64,000 nt of DNA, taken from NCBI GenBank assembly GCA_020055645.1, contig CM034546.1, positions 72,912,001 through 72,976,000 of the forward strand. Direction: 5' to 3'. Numbering within the stretch: the stretch's first letter is position 1; the number at the start of each line of letters is the position of its first letter. The position numbers were made by a program, and so were the translations under genes. This stretch comes from Tomocerus qinae (taxonomy: Eukaryota; Arthropoda; Collembola; Entomobryomorpha; Tomoceridae). Under the pieces are notes generated by a model. It did not search any database, was not told the origin of the DNA, and saw nothing but the letters and a program-made list of their open reading frames with translations. Shown piece after piece: positions 21,084 to 34,399 of the stretch.

Positions 21084-24000
21084 ATGCCGCGAAAACGACA
21101 AGAATTGCTTAAAGTAGGTGACCAGAAATACGTCAACGAAATTGATAACATTGAGCAGCCTAAATTAAGCCCGAAAAATGAAACAGAAGAATCACATTTG
21201 TTACGGCTTGAGAAGCGAAGAGCTAAGACAAAAGAAAATTTACAAAATGAGACTGAAGATGATCGGCAACATCGACTTAAAAAACGAAGACAAAGATACA
21301 AAGAGCGTATAGAAAACCAATCCGAAGAGGAGCGCAATTTACAACTTCAACATCTTCGACAATGTAAAAGATTACACCGACTTAATGAAACCGAAGAAAG
21401 ACGCCAGTCACGTCTTGACGATTTAAAAGAACGAAATAAAGTACGCCGTTCTAATGAAACTGAAGAAACACGCAATTCGCGTCTTCGTGATTTGAAAGAA
21501 CGAAATAAAGTACGCCGTTCTAATGAGTCTCCAGAAAAACGCAATTCGCGTCTTAACGATGTGAAGAAACGAAACAAAGTATACCTTTCTAACGAAACTG
21601 AAGAAAAACGGCAAATGCGTCTTCACGATATGAAAGAGCGAAATAAAGTACACCGTTCGAATGAAACTGAAGAAGAACGCCAAATACGTCTTCACTATTT
21701 GAAGCAGCAAAATGTAGTGCGACATTTCAATGAAACGGAAGAAGACCGTCAATCGCGTCTTCATGATTTGAGACATCGTGAAAAAGTGCGTCGCTCTAAA
21801 GAAACCGTAAAAGAACGCGAAACGCGTCTTCAGGACTTACGTAAGCGTGAAAAAGTACGCTGTGCTAATGAAACTGAGGAACAACGTAAGTCACGCCTTA
21901 ATGACTTGAAGAAAAGAGAAAAAATACGCCGTTTTAAAGAAACCGAAGAAAAACGTCAAGCACGTCTTCAATATCAAAAGGAACGCGACAGACTACGTCG
22001 TGCCATGGAAGACAAAGAAAGGCGTGAAGCCCGATTACAAAAACTAAGCAATCGAATTAAAAAGCGGCTGGCTAATGAAACTATTGAACAGCGTCTCTCT
22101 CGCCTTGAAAAATTAAGAGAACGTAATAGAGTCCGAATTTCAAACCAATCAGAAAACGACTGTTTATTACGACTCCAAGACTTGAGAGAGCGCAATAAAA
22201 AACGCCTTGAAAGTCTGACCAAAGAAGAACGTCGATGTCGAGTTCAAAATCTTAAAGAGAAAATCAAAGAGGGCCTTCGAAAAGTTAAAAACCCAAATAT
22301 ATCTGTCTCTAGAGAACAACAGCAAGATATGCAAAACAAAAATAATCTAAGGTTAGTAAAGCTAAAACAAAAAACTAGAAACTGTGCTAAGCTTACTGCC
22401 GTTGATGAAGTTTTAGTTTCCGAGCACTATTGTGGCGAAATGAATATTGAATGCCACCATTGTCACTCTCTCAACTTTCCAACTGAAGGTGCACTTAATA
22501 GAAATAAAGAATGCGAATTTTCTATTTGTTGTCAAAAAGGTAAAGTTGTTCTAGAACCTCTTCGAGAATTTCCGGAGTTATTAAAACATTTAATGACTGG
22601 ATCAAATGATGAATCTAACAACTTTTTTGCCAATATAAGGCAATTTAATAGTGCATTTGCATGTGCTTCCTTTGGAGCAGATATAGTAATACCACCTGGA
22701 TTTGGTAAATATTGTTTTAAAATACAAGGACAAATTTACTATCGAACGGGTCCTCTAAAACCGAATGATACTATCACGCCAAGTTTTGCCCAAGTATATG
22801 TATTAGATCCTGAACAAGCTGATATTGTTCGTTGCAATCACCCATCTAATACAGGGTGCAACGCAAATGTTATGTCGTTATTGGACCGATTATTTAGAGA
22901 AATTAATCCATACGCACAATCATGGATGATGATGAAGGAAGTTTTAGATGAAGAAGAACTTCATGCAAACGCAAGGGGCGAATCCCCAAGACAAGTGGAG
23001 ATGGCAATTGTTCATAATCCATTATTAGATTCTCGAAGGTACAATCCTCAGAGGACAAATGAAGTGGCAATGGTCTTTGCTTCAAAAGATGGCGTCCCTC
23101 CATTTGATAGGGCATTTATTGCCATACCAGTAACTACAAAAGACAAAAAGTATCTTAGTTTTTTGAATCCCAATTTGGATCCAATGTTATATCCAATTAT
23201 TTTCCCACGAGGAGATTTAGGATGGCACAATCAAATAATGCAATGGGACCCAATCGCCCAAAAGAACACATCGAGAAGAGTAACTCAAATGCAATTTTAC
23301 TCCTACAGGTTAGCTACCCGACTTAACATAAAGGGAGAAATTGAATTCAATTCGCTTCTAAATGCTGGGAAACTTACCCAACAGTATGTAGTAGACGCTT
23401 ACACCAAAGTAGAAGCAAATAGATTGAAATGGATAAGAGATAATCAAAGCGAGCTAAGAGTTGAAATGTACAAGCTACTAGAAGATCATTTAGCAAATTC
23501 CACCTACTCGGAAAATATTCCAATAGGTAAGCCAGTAATTCTTCCATCATCGTTTCAAAATGGACCAAGAGCATTGACACAGAATTTTCAAGATGCAATG
23601 GCCATCGTTGCGCGTTATGGTAAACCAGATCTTTTTATTACATTTACATGTAATCCTAAGTGGAGAGAAATTACTGAAAATTTAAACGGCCAATCTTCAG
23701 AAAATAGACCTGATCTTATTGCAAGAGTTTTTCATCTAAAACTTAAAGCGTTAATTAAAGATCTAACAGTAGATATGGTGCTGGGTTTCGTACAAGCATT
23801 TGTTTACACCATAGAATTTCAAAAACGAGGCTTACCACATGCTCACATTTTGTTAATTCTTGACAATAATGACAAAATAAGAGACACTAAGAGAATTGAT
23901 GAGTTAGTGTCTGCTGAAATCCCAAATAAGCAAAGTAGCCCTAACCTGTTCGAAAATGTAACTACACATATGTTACATGGACCATGTGGGATTGATTTCA

Positions 24001-26648
24001 CAAAATCTCCCTGCATGGAACAAATTAAGGAAAACGTACTTAATGAAGCAGGTGAACCGACTGTTGATGAAGATGGTAATGTGGTTACAACTTTTATATG
24101 GAAATGTGCTAAAAAATTTCCTAAAGATTTTCAGGAAACCACATTGCCAAATTTCAATGGATATCCTTTATACAGACGGAGACGCCAGAGCGAAATATTT
24201 ACTAAAACCAAGCAAGGTGTTGATTTAGAAATGGACAATAGAAATGTTGTACCATATAATCCTTATTTAAGTCTTAAATATAATGCTCATATTAATGTAG
24301 AAATTTGTTCTAGCGTTAAGGCAGTAAAATATATATTCAAATACGTTTATAAGGGTTATGATTGTGCTAATGTTGAAATTGGTTGCGATGAGATAAAAAC
24401 ATATTTGGATTGCAGATATGTCAGTGCCCCAGAGGCAATGTGGCGTCTTTGTGGATATCCTATGCATCAGCATTCTCATGCAATTTACAGACTTCCTGTA
24501 CATTTAGATGGTCAACAGCCTATTTATTTCCAGGATGGTGAAGAAGCACATGCAATAGCGAGAGAGGGAAATCGGCTTACTAAGCTAACCGCTTGGTTCA
24601 AATTAAATGCCAATGATGAATCTGCAAAACAATATCTTTATCCTGATATTCCATATCATTATACTTGGCATCCGAAAGAAACATTGTGGAAAAAGAGAAA
24701 GAGGAATCATAAACTGATTTCAAGGATGTATACAGTTAGTCCTTCAGATATGGAGCGATATCATTTAAGACTACTGCTGCTCCATGTTAAAGGTGCTGAG
24801 AGCTATGAGGACCTAAAAACAGTCATATTAGAGGACAAAATAGTCATTTGTCAAACATTTCAAGAAGCTTGCCAAAAATTAGGACTGCTAGATGATGACA
24901 GTGAATGGGATAACTGTCTTCAGGAATGTTCTGCATTCCAAATGCCTAAACAATTGAGAAAACTATTTGCGTACATTTTGGTTTTTTGCCAACCAGCGGA
25001 ACCTTTGATTCTTTGGAATAATTACAAGGAAAAATTAATGGAGGATTACATATTTCTTAACCCACTACAGCCGGATCTTGCAATAAATTTGACCCTTGGC
25101 GATATTAAAAATGTTTTGAATATGTCCCATAAAACCTTAAGCGATTTTGGCATTCCGGAACCAGATACCAATTTTATGGCCTTAAATGCCAATAATGCCG
25201 ACATTATTGCTAAAGAAATACAAGACTCGGAAAGGCGAATTGCAATGCTAAACGATGATCAAAGACATGCTTTTGAGTCCATCATAAATGCTATATATGA
25301 TGAATCTATATCGCAACGACTATTTTACCTCGATGGTCCAGGGGGAAGCGGAAAGACATTTCTGTACAACACTATTCTGTCCTTTTTAAAAGGCAGAGGT
25401 GACATTGCTTTTCCTGTTGCTTGGACTGGAATAGCTTCAACATTACTGGTTGGTGGACAGACAGTGCATTCCTGTTTCGGTTTACCTGTTCCAATTAATG
25501 AAACCTCTGCATGCAAATCCAAGTCTAAGGCAGATGATTTGAAACTAAAACGAGGAAAACTCATTCTCTTGGATGAAGCAACAATGGTCCCTCTGTATGC
25601 CTTACAAGCCATTGACAGAAGACTGAGAGAAATAATGAACAACAAGAGTACTCCATTTGGAGGAAAAGTCATATTGATGGGTGGCGACTTTAGGCAAACG
25701 CTTCCTGTGATTCCCAGAGCAAGACCAACAGAAATTTTAGAACAGTGTATCACAAATTTTGCTTTTTGGAAAGATTTTGTGCAACTTAAGCTTAGAGTTA
25801 ACATGCGAAATGCACAAGATGAAGATCGACATTTCAGCGACTGGCTGTTAAAACTAGGAGATGGCTCATTACCACGTATAAACAATCTGGCGGAAAACAT
25901 AGTAAGTATTCCAAATGAGTTTATTGTAGACAATATTGTGGATTCTATATACGGTGAAACTATAAGTGTTCATGAAGTATCCGAAATGTCTTCTAGAGCA
26001 ATCCTTTGCCCCTTAAACGAAGACGTTATCAGGCTAAATGACGATATAATTGAACGGTTAGAAGGAACGTCCAAACTTTACTTAAGTTCAGATATCGCAT
26101 TGGACAAAAAGGAACTTGGAGAAACGACATCTTATCCCACAGAATTCCTTAATTCTCTGACTTTATCTGGTATGGCACCACATAGATTAAAGTTAAAAAT
26201 AGGGGCAATTGTTATGCTACTAAGAAATCTAGATTTTGGTTTGTGTAATGGGACAAGGTTAATAGTTCGGAAAATGCACCAGTATTCAATTGAAGCTGAG
26301 GTTCTTACTGGGAATCAGAAAGGCGAAATTGTTTTCATACCACGAATTACTGTAAATCCCTCTGAATCAAATCTGCCATTCATTTTGAGAAGGAAACAAC
26401 TCCCTATCCGAGTAGCTTTTGCAATGACCATTAACAAGGCACAGGGCCAATCCTTGAAAATGGTTGGCATTTACTTGCGAAAACCAGTATTCAGTCATGG
26501 TCAACTCTATGTTGCATTCTCCCGAGCTACCTTAAAATCAGGAGTAAAAGTAAAAGTTTTAGACACTAATAATCAAGGAAGATTATTGGCAAGAATTAAT
26601 GAGATATTTACTCCTAATGTTGTCTACCGTAGCATTTTGCATAATTAA
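21084..26648 (+). mobile_element. Autonomous Helitron, Rep-helicase ORF (looks intact)
   Basis: One ORF of 1854 residues. Residues about 25-420 are roughly sixteen degenerate 22-23-residue repeats built on NETEE-R--RL--L-ERNKVRR, highly charged and probably a continuous helix. A Cys/His cluster follows (HYCGE...CHHCH, about 450-465). The Helitron-like N domain comes next, then the HUH nuclease (H919-A-H921 in GLPHAHIL) with the catalytic tyrosine block at 1083-1092 (Y-IFK-Y-VYKG-Y). The Pif1-type helicase has Walker A GPGGSGKT at 1418-1425, LLDEAT, GGDFRQ and a C-terminal AMTINKAQGQ/YVAFSR. The protein nicks, unwinds and transfers single-stranded DNA for rolling-circle transposition. No stop or frame break was seen, so the copy is probably young. 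Exact termini were not identified; the adjacent minisatellite may lie inside its 5' part. Confidence 0.95.
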
Positions 26649-26696
26649 TGAAGTAATTTTATTTTCAAAGTTTATTAATTGGTGCAAATTAAAATA

Positions 26697-26712
26697 TACC
26701 ACTCAAGTGGTA
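26697..26712. other. Small palindrome after the Helitron ORF
   Basis: TACCACTCAAGTGGTA is a 16-bp palindrome about 50 bp after the Helitron stop and a possible 3' hairpin. A CTRR terminus at the right spacing was not recognised. Confidence 0.35.
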
Positions 26713-28775
26713 GAGAGCCAGCAAGAAAGTAGCGTCCACGTCGCCTGGCTTGGAAACAATGTGTTTATCATTGGCTAATGACTTTCCAACAAATGGTCTA
26801 ATAATTATATATTTATTAATTACAAATAATAATTGAATAAAATAATAATTATAATTATATATATTGTCCAACATGGTTGGATAATAAATAATGTTTTAAT
26901 ATTATTGTGGAACAATGTGTAATACCAAAAGAAGATCTTATATACATAGATAAATATATACACCAATAATTTGTCATTACGTTTACATGGAGGATTTTGA
27001 ATTTCATAGGTGTGCTAGGATCGTTCCCTTGCTGGGTTCACTAGTACCTAATAATAATGGTAGGCGTACAAATATGTTTTGCTTATTGACTTTGATATAT
27101 AGTTATGTTTGTATATCTAACTATTAGTCTATTAGTTTCGAATTATTTTCTCAGAAATATTTCCTACGTAGGAAATCGTGAATCCTAGAATTAACCGCCT
27201 ACAAGAAAATTCCTTTCCTGGAATTATTTATTTAAAAAATAAGTTTTATTAGTCCAACATATAGAAACCACCCGACCCGTGATAACATCTAAGGTAATTT
27301 TAATATCACGTATTTAGATTCAACTTATCTGTAATCATAACTCGTTTTTGATAAATCTTGTATATCATCCATCTCCAGGAAAATTGTAGCTCGTTCTATT
27401 TCCTATCTCTTATCTTAGATATAATTAAATGATACGTGTATTACTATATAAATAGTACATGACATACAAATATTTACCTGTAATGGAACTAATACCACAA
27501 GTTTAGCTATCATAATTTTCTAGAAGGGTAATGAGTTCATCATTTTCAAACCAGTGAAATTATAAACCAAGCATCTTGAATTATATTAACTTATTTAAGT
27601 TACATCCCTGTTATTGTCTTACTAATAAAACCTAGTGGAAGTTTGTTTTCCGAAACGAAAGGCAATGACGCACATCATAATGTGGGTCATTTCGTTGTCA
27701 CATAACTTCAAAAATTACCAAATTTATTATTATTGTGATATCCATCAAGATTCAATATGATATAATATATTATGGCTTGTGGAATATTTTTTGTATTTTG
27801 TATTACAAGTCTTATAAATTGAGAATAATAATAATATAGATACCTACTTTTTGGATTGATGAAAAGACAGATTACTTAGAAATTAATGATTATAATATCG
27901 TAGATTCGTACTGATTACTATTTATACTGCTATAATTAAGTCCATATTATGGGTCTATAAGTTCCAGATTTATTTTGCCGAAATATTTGTTTTCTTGTTA
28001 AACTTCGAATGAATACCCACATTAAAGACCTTTAGAAATATTTTCTGCCTAGTAAAACCTATTTAAAATAACGTGAAGCATAACACTAAAATAACCTGAA
28101 AGCATAGTATTTGCTTATGCAGAACCTATTTTATAATATAATAGAAGCCAGAACGAGAACATAATATCATCATAGCCAATTTAAATAATCCTCGGTATTT
28201 AATATCCTCTTATCTATAATTTTCAAACTTTAATAATATTTGATTTTTTACTACTAAATAAGCTTAACCAAACATTCCATAATCAGGTAGACAAGTAGCC
28301 TAAATTACACAAGTATAATAATATATTATTATTACCCTTAAAATATTCCTGGCTTGAAAGTCACTGGCCAGATTTAAGTAGTACTAATGAATTTCAACGA
28401 ACACAAGTTAACTCCTACTTGTTACTCTACATTGTATTCAATAATGTATAAGTTATTTTGGACTCTCATTTTGAACAGGTCGTAAATCACTAGAGATATC
28501 AACTGAAATGAATAATGTATACTATTCTACCAAAAACCAAATTAAGTTACAATAATGCGTGCTTTTTGTACCATAATAGGATATTCGGAAATACATTTAC
28601 TTAAATTAAATTGATTTGATACCCATAATAATATTTTACGATACTTCTCGTAAGGCTATAGCATTTTATCCCTGCAAATGTAAAGGTTACCATGTAGTAG
28701 AGCGCAATCTAATGAATAATATCATGTGCTACTTCCTCTGACATTGAAATGTTTGGTATACTATATGCCTAACAT
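26713..28775. other. Gene-poor AT-rich interval
   Basis: Nothing supportable in about 2 kb. It ends at the 3' end of the next minus-strand gene. Confidence 0.45.
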
Positions 28776-30499
28776 TTACAGATTTTCAGAAGAAATGAGA
28801 AGGGATGTTGCAATAGTGAGATCAGTGTTAAAACATTCCAAAGTGTGTCTGTGTTTCATTACTGGGAATAATCCAAATCGAATACCAAAAGCGGAAGTAC
28901 TCTCAAGCATTCGTTTACAGTGTTTATATTTCATAACATGAATATGGGCTTGTAATTCCTTTCGTAGTTCATTCAGAGTGTCTAGGGAACTTTTGTAACA
29001 GATAGAAAAAGAAAACAATACGGTGGTGAGCATTATTAAAGCCGCAATATACAACAATGCTAAAAATACTACATTGCCTACTTCCTCTGTATTTTGCTTG
29101 ATTAAAGCAAACAGATTAACTGATGTAATAATCACCAACCCATATACAATGGTTGGAACATATGACCTGACAATGCAGTCATTGAATAATATATTCAAAA
29201 CACGTAAACCATTGAATGTCCTAATTTTTTCCTTCAGGGTTGCTTCACTCTTTCTGAAAAAATATTTTGTCAATGAAATGGCAAAATTTTTAAAATCAAA
29301 AATGCTGGAGAATTGTATTTTTGATATTTAATAGCATAATTTGATGAGATTTCCACAATTACCTTATCATGTGCAAATATAGGCACGTTCTGGTTGAATA
29401 TATGAAGAGAAAAGTAATGATGACTGTTCCTAACATGAGAGATGGGAGAGTCACAATCCAACATTGAATGAATTTCAACGAACTTCCAAACCTGCTTAAA
29501 TCTAGGTCTTTAACCATTTCCCCGATATCATGTTTTGCCTGAATGACACAATGGGATAAATACGTCATTATGGTCAGGGAGATGATAATATTTCCTATAA
29601 ACCATTTTGAAAACAGCACTTCCCAATAAACGAACGTTTTGATTCCTGTTTTTCGCCAACCTTAGAATTTCAAAGAAAATAATTTTTTACGAACTGGTTA
29701 CACTCTTCTGCGGAAATTGTATAACCTACGTTAATAAAACTATATTTATTATGGTTTGATTTATTATTTTATCATAATATAAATTTATAGCATTATTATT
29801 ATATTATCACTAAAATATCGTTGCTTAAGGTATCAAAAGAGCAATATTCAGTTTCAGATTGGGAGTGCTAAATACTACTGTATTCAAGCAAGTTAAGATA
29901 AAAAAAATTAGAAAATGGATAAGAAAACAATGACATCATGATTAATTACCTTCATTTAAAATTGGGAAGCCTTTCAGACTGAGTTGATTCAATACATGTA
30001 CAATTTCAGACGATTTTGTGAGAAAATTACGCAAAGAATTTTCAACTATAAGGTACGCTATCAGATAAATGATTATCATAACTATTTCAAAATTGATAGT
30101 TTCTCCGGATCGGAAGAACAGTGCAAGTTGTACGGCTTCGTAAACTATCAAAGCCCAAATAAGATACCTTTGCACTGTTAGAATAGTCGACTGAGAAATA
30201 ATATGGAATGTTTTGGCAGATTTATTGTATTTTATGGGAATGTATCCCAAGAAGAGGTTAAAGTAAAGGCCAATCCAATCTAAAAATGTAACACCAGAGT
30301 AGTTTGCTAGGTTTGGGATGATACTCCTTTTTACTATGTGTGGAACAATCTTCAAAGCTGAAATACAATTGATGAGTGTCCACTTTTTCCAGATAATTGA
30401 ATTCTTCTTCAATTTTATAAAATCTAAACAATCAATAGATTTAAATTTGAAACGTTTAAAAATTTCGAAACTAAACTTTTTATATTCACTTTTACCCAT
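28776..30499 (-). CDS. Insect-type gustatory-receptor-like chemoreceptor, second copy
   Basis: Three exons, 30499-29950, 29660-29363 and 29253-28776, with phases 1 and 2 (donors GAAG/GTAATT and TAAG/GTAATT; acceptors TTCTAAG and TTTTTTCAG) give 441 residues. There are seven or so hydrophobic stretches, a long basic N-terminus and a TM7-like end (FNTDLTIATSLLI). Exon number and both intron phases equal those of the gene at 17625-19097, supporting one family. Overall sequence identity is low, as usual for arthropod chemoreceptors. Probably a receptor channel in sensory neurons; ligand unknown. A decayed piece of the same exon 3 lies at about 31490-31715. Confidence 0.68.
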
Positions 30500-31480
30500 A
30501 TTTTTTCTGTTGGTGGGTAATCACATTTGAAATAAGGACTAGTAGTCGAAGATAACAGCACCCGGTTATTTAAGATGTCAACTTGTCAGATTAAAAGCAA
30601 ATAAATGAATTCGCTACGCACTATTTCAGGCCAAGTTTATTTCCAAAGTCATGTCATTATAAATTATTTTTTTGTCAAATGCTGCCACCGCTCACAACCT
30701 ACTGATTTATAATGTACATAATGATTTAGTATGGTACTATGGTGGAAAAATGGCTAACAAAATATTTATAACCAAAACTCGACCAAGTTTCTCACGGCCT
30801 AAAAGAATAATTTATTGTAATTAATTTTTGATGGGTTAAGAATTCTGATACCTGGTCATTTTCCACAAAAATTATTTTGGCGGGATTGGTTAGTGTACTT
30901 CTTTAACAAATAACTAACAGCTATTTTAAGAAAACAAAGCCTTGGGCTTGGGACCCTTCAGGGTAGAGATAAAATGTATGGTAAAAATATAGTATTTTAA
31001 TTGAAGGTTATTGAAGCTTATCGTTTCCCACCGTCTTGCAATCTACTACTAGACTACTGTACAGACGAGTAAATAAAATTATGAAGTCTACTGGCGACAT
31101 CAGACTAAACATAAACATAGCAAGGGTTTAGGTTTCTGGCAAACAGTGATAAAATAATTAACATGATGAATTATAACAATCTCGTAGAAATAACCTACCT
31201 TTACTTGGGAGAGAGAATATTTACAGAAATCTGATATCTGTCGATTTATTTAGCAGTTTTGGTCAATCGTATTCTTGTACGTAAATTATAAACAAAAATG
31301 TTCCCTAATGATTGGGTCGTTGGGCAATCTATTTCCATTTCTTACAATTTTGATTTACATCATTATGGCGGACAGACGGAGTGACGGATAATACAATTTT
31401 AAAGTAGGTGGAGCTACAAATCTGACTTCATTCTCCGGAAATTGAAATATTCAGAAATTCGGTATACCTGCTACTTTTAC
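30500..31480. other. Intergenic, upstream of the chemoreceptor gene
   Basis: No ORF, repeat or RNA feature that I can support. Confidence 0.4.
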
Positions 31481-31720
31481 TCTTTTACGGACTTTCAGAA
31501 GAAATAAGAAGATAATATGTTACATTATAGAGAATAGTGCTCAAGAATTCCAAAGTGTGTATGGGTTCTACTACTGTGAATAATCCAAATCGAATACCAA
31601 AAGCGTATATGTACTCTCAAGCATTTGTTTACATTGCTTGTGTTTCATACAATGAATATGGACAACAACAAGATGGTGAGAATTATTGAAGCCACATTAT
31701 ACAACAATGCAGATTTCGTA
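31481..31720 (-). pseudogene. Chemoreceptor exon 3 fragment
   Basis: Nucleotide similarity to 28780-29060 is obvious, for example the shared AATAATCCAAATCGAATACC near 31577 and the shared TCTCAAGCATT. A later stretch (TATACAACAATGC) also matches, with about 50 bp missing between the two blocks. The frame is not kept, so this is a dead tandem-duplicate fragment. Confidence 0.8.
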
Positions 31721-32189
31721 AGGAAAGAATTCATATCGCCGGAAAAACAAATTTACTTTAAAAATAAAAGAACTTTTATTACGCTTCAGTAATTTCCTGA
31801 GTGAAAATGGGGTTATTGGGATTTTGGGTTATTATCAGAATAAACGAGGATGAATAGGCAGAAATTGCTGGACAGCAATAGACGAAGAATATTATATACG
31901 GAGTGGTCAGGGTCATGTTGATCACTACCAGCCATACTCACCATAGCAAAATGCCACCAACCAGATTATCATGGTCAGAAAATGTAATATAATCAAAAGA
32001 ATGGTCCTCTTCAGGAAAGAATAAAATTCAGTATACGATTTTGTTATCGTTATTTTCTACTAAATTGATTTCTATTAGCAAAGGAAACATTTTATTATCA
32101 ATGTAATTAAATACAATTAGAAAGCATAATGATAACTAATAGTTTGCAAAAATTAAGAATTGGAGAAGAAAATAAAATTAAGTACTGTG
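31721..32189. other. Intergenic, 3' flank of GPCR gene 1
   Basis: No supportable feature. Confidence 0.35.
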
Positions 32190-34399
32190 TTAAACTATCT
32201 CTTCTGTTCCTTTTAACAGTGTCAATGGTTCAATAACGTCGGTCTCAAATTTGGACATGATTTCATCCAATTCCTGAATACTTGCCCAATTCACGTCTGT
32301 GTCGGCAGTCGAATTAAAAGCTGAAGATAAAATCTGACTACGTCGCTCCTGCAATGGCATAATAATATTCGATCTCAATCTTTGAATGACAACAGTCGGC
32401 GTCTCTGACTCCAGTTGCTTCAACTGTTCATGTTTAGCAGATGCCACTGCTTCAGACAAGGAAAATCCTGGTACAGTTCTGTAATAATATTTGTCACAAA
32501 AACAGCCATTACTTTTAATTCCTTTATTTAACATAGAGTCAAGGTTACTTATTAGGAAACGTCTGCAAGTTTGTAATGAAAGTAGGACTTTTCCTGCTCA
32601 CGCCACATTCGTTTAGAGAGTTAGAATTTCTTTGTGGGTTGACTTTTCCGTCTGGCTTTTTTGTTGCTGGAAGGAATTTGTGGTTACAAACTTGACAAAA
32701 ACAAGGATTGGCGCCTGTGGATATCGCAAAACAAAATCATGAATATTTTTCACTAAATAATTAATTGATGAAAAACTTCCTAGTCTCGAAAATGAATGTC
32801 AAAACTGGATTATAATGAATGATAAATTGGATAATTATGAATATGGTAGTTAGAAACTGAAATATTTCTTTACCATCGAAAAAGCGAAGAGCCTTACACT
32901 CCGGACAATTAAAGGGTTTTGCAATTCCCCATTCCTCCGGAAGTGGCAATAGTTCAGCAGTTACTTCTTGGTCACAGACATCACATCGTACTAGTAATAA
33001 ATTCCATTTATTATTATTACTCAATCTAGCGCAATATTCAATTTTTAATTCATTTCTTACAATTTTTGCAAAGTTTGTTTCCACAAGAAGTGCAAAATCG
33101 CCGGCTCTCTTCATTAGCACTAGGGGTGGATTTAATCGTCACCTTATGAGTCTCCGCTTCACTACTTGACATGGAAGAATCGATGGAACTGTCATAATCG
33201 CTAGCTTTTACTACTGTCGATGTCGCAAAACTGCCTTTTTTACCTTTTTTATTTGAACTTGAACCCCTTACATTACACAGGAGTCGCAATAACTGTTTTT
33301 TGTAGTAGGGAACGGCAAAAACGTAGAGCAAGGTGTTAGTGAAGCTACTTCCATAGCGAAGCCACCCGGCAGCTAAAAGTATGTTATCGGACAACCATTC
33401 TACCTTAAAGCCCCGCAACAGAAACATGAAGAATAACGGTCCGTACAAAATAACCATTCCCGCCACTATAATTCCAGTTTTCTTCACCACACGAATTTGT
33501 TTCTTTCTGGCTGCTTCGTACTTTTCTTCGTCTGTTTTAGAGGAACGACGTTTCTCCTCCTGTTTCCTACGCGACACAGATGTAGTGGATGTGATAACTG
33601 TTGATCCCATTGATCTTCTTGCCCATTTTACTAAATCTGAAGCTGGCGTTGTTGACGTTCTGCAAAAAATAATAACATTATTGGTTATAAATATAATCGC
33701 TGATTTGGAATACAATCGACAAACGTTAGAAAATTGTACTGAAAAAGTGAAATTAGTTTACTTGTAAATGAGACGGTAGACATAGAGAGTAACCATAATA
33801 GGAATCCAGTAAAGGCTGATGCTGACGAAAAAGATGAAATCAGGTCGGAGATTAGGTTGGCAGGTGAACGGGCTTTGAGTTCCCTTTATCGGCCATGCAC
33901 TTAATGGTCCTGCTGTAATTATTACAGCCAGAATCCAAATACACACACTAACACGAAAAATTCGTTTTTTACTCAAAACTCGTTTGTGGTGTAAAGGGTA
34001 TTTTACCCCGACGAATCTTTCCAGACAAACAGACACCATCGAGAGCATTGACGCGGCACAGAGGGTGAAATGAATATAATCTGCCATTTGACACGCCCTT
34101 TCGCCCCAGTACCATTTCCAATTAAACACTGTTACCGATATGAGAATGGGCATTACCAACAATCCAACCAGAAGATCTGCAACAGCCAAATTTGCCAAGA
34201 GAAGGTGCGTAGGGGATCTTAGAGCTCTTTTTGATCTGGCAAATACGTAGAGAACTATTATGTTTCCAATTATTGTGCCAATACATAGTAAACTTAGGAA
34301 AATGCACAAGATAAGTTGATAAATTGTCCATTCTCTGGCTCCTTCGGATAACTGCTCAAACAGAGATTGAGTTTCTGTAGAATTTGTATCTAGACCCAT
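32190..34399 (-). CDS. Class A GPCR with C-terminal zinc-ribbon tail (gene 1)
   Basis: Five exons: 34399-33762, 33659-33061, 32990-32874, 32714-32549, 32478-32190; phases 2,1,1,2; 602 residues. Exon 1 has TM1-TM5: GN in TM1 (N46), LAVADL in TM2 (D75), C103 and C180 for the usual disulfide, and E127-R128-F129 in place of DRY. Position 3.32, the Asp of amine receptors, is His110. Exon 2 has a basic loop, TM6 with ILYGP instead of CWxP, TM7 with NTLLY instead of NPxxY, and a tail with FCTSCG. Exons 3-5 add RCDVC, FNCPEC, CFCQVC (together two CxxC...CxxC zinc-ribbon-like units) and a helical C-terminus with ERRS. The 70-bp intron 2 has a strong donor (T/GTAAGA); every junction keeps frame. Ligand and signalling are unknown. 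Confidence 0.82.

Noticed and set aside
21008-22222. Ser/Arg-rich minus-strand ORFs
   Set aside because: Antisense shadows of the Helitron N-terminal repeats.
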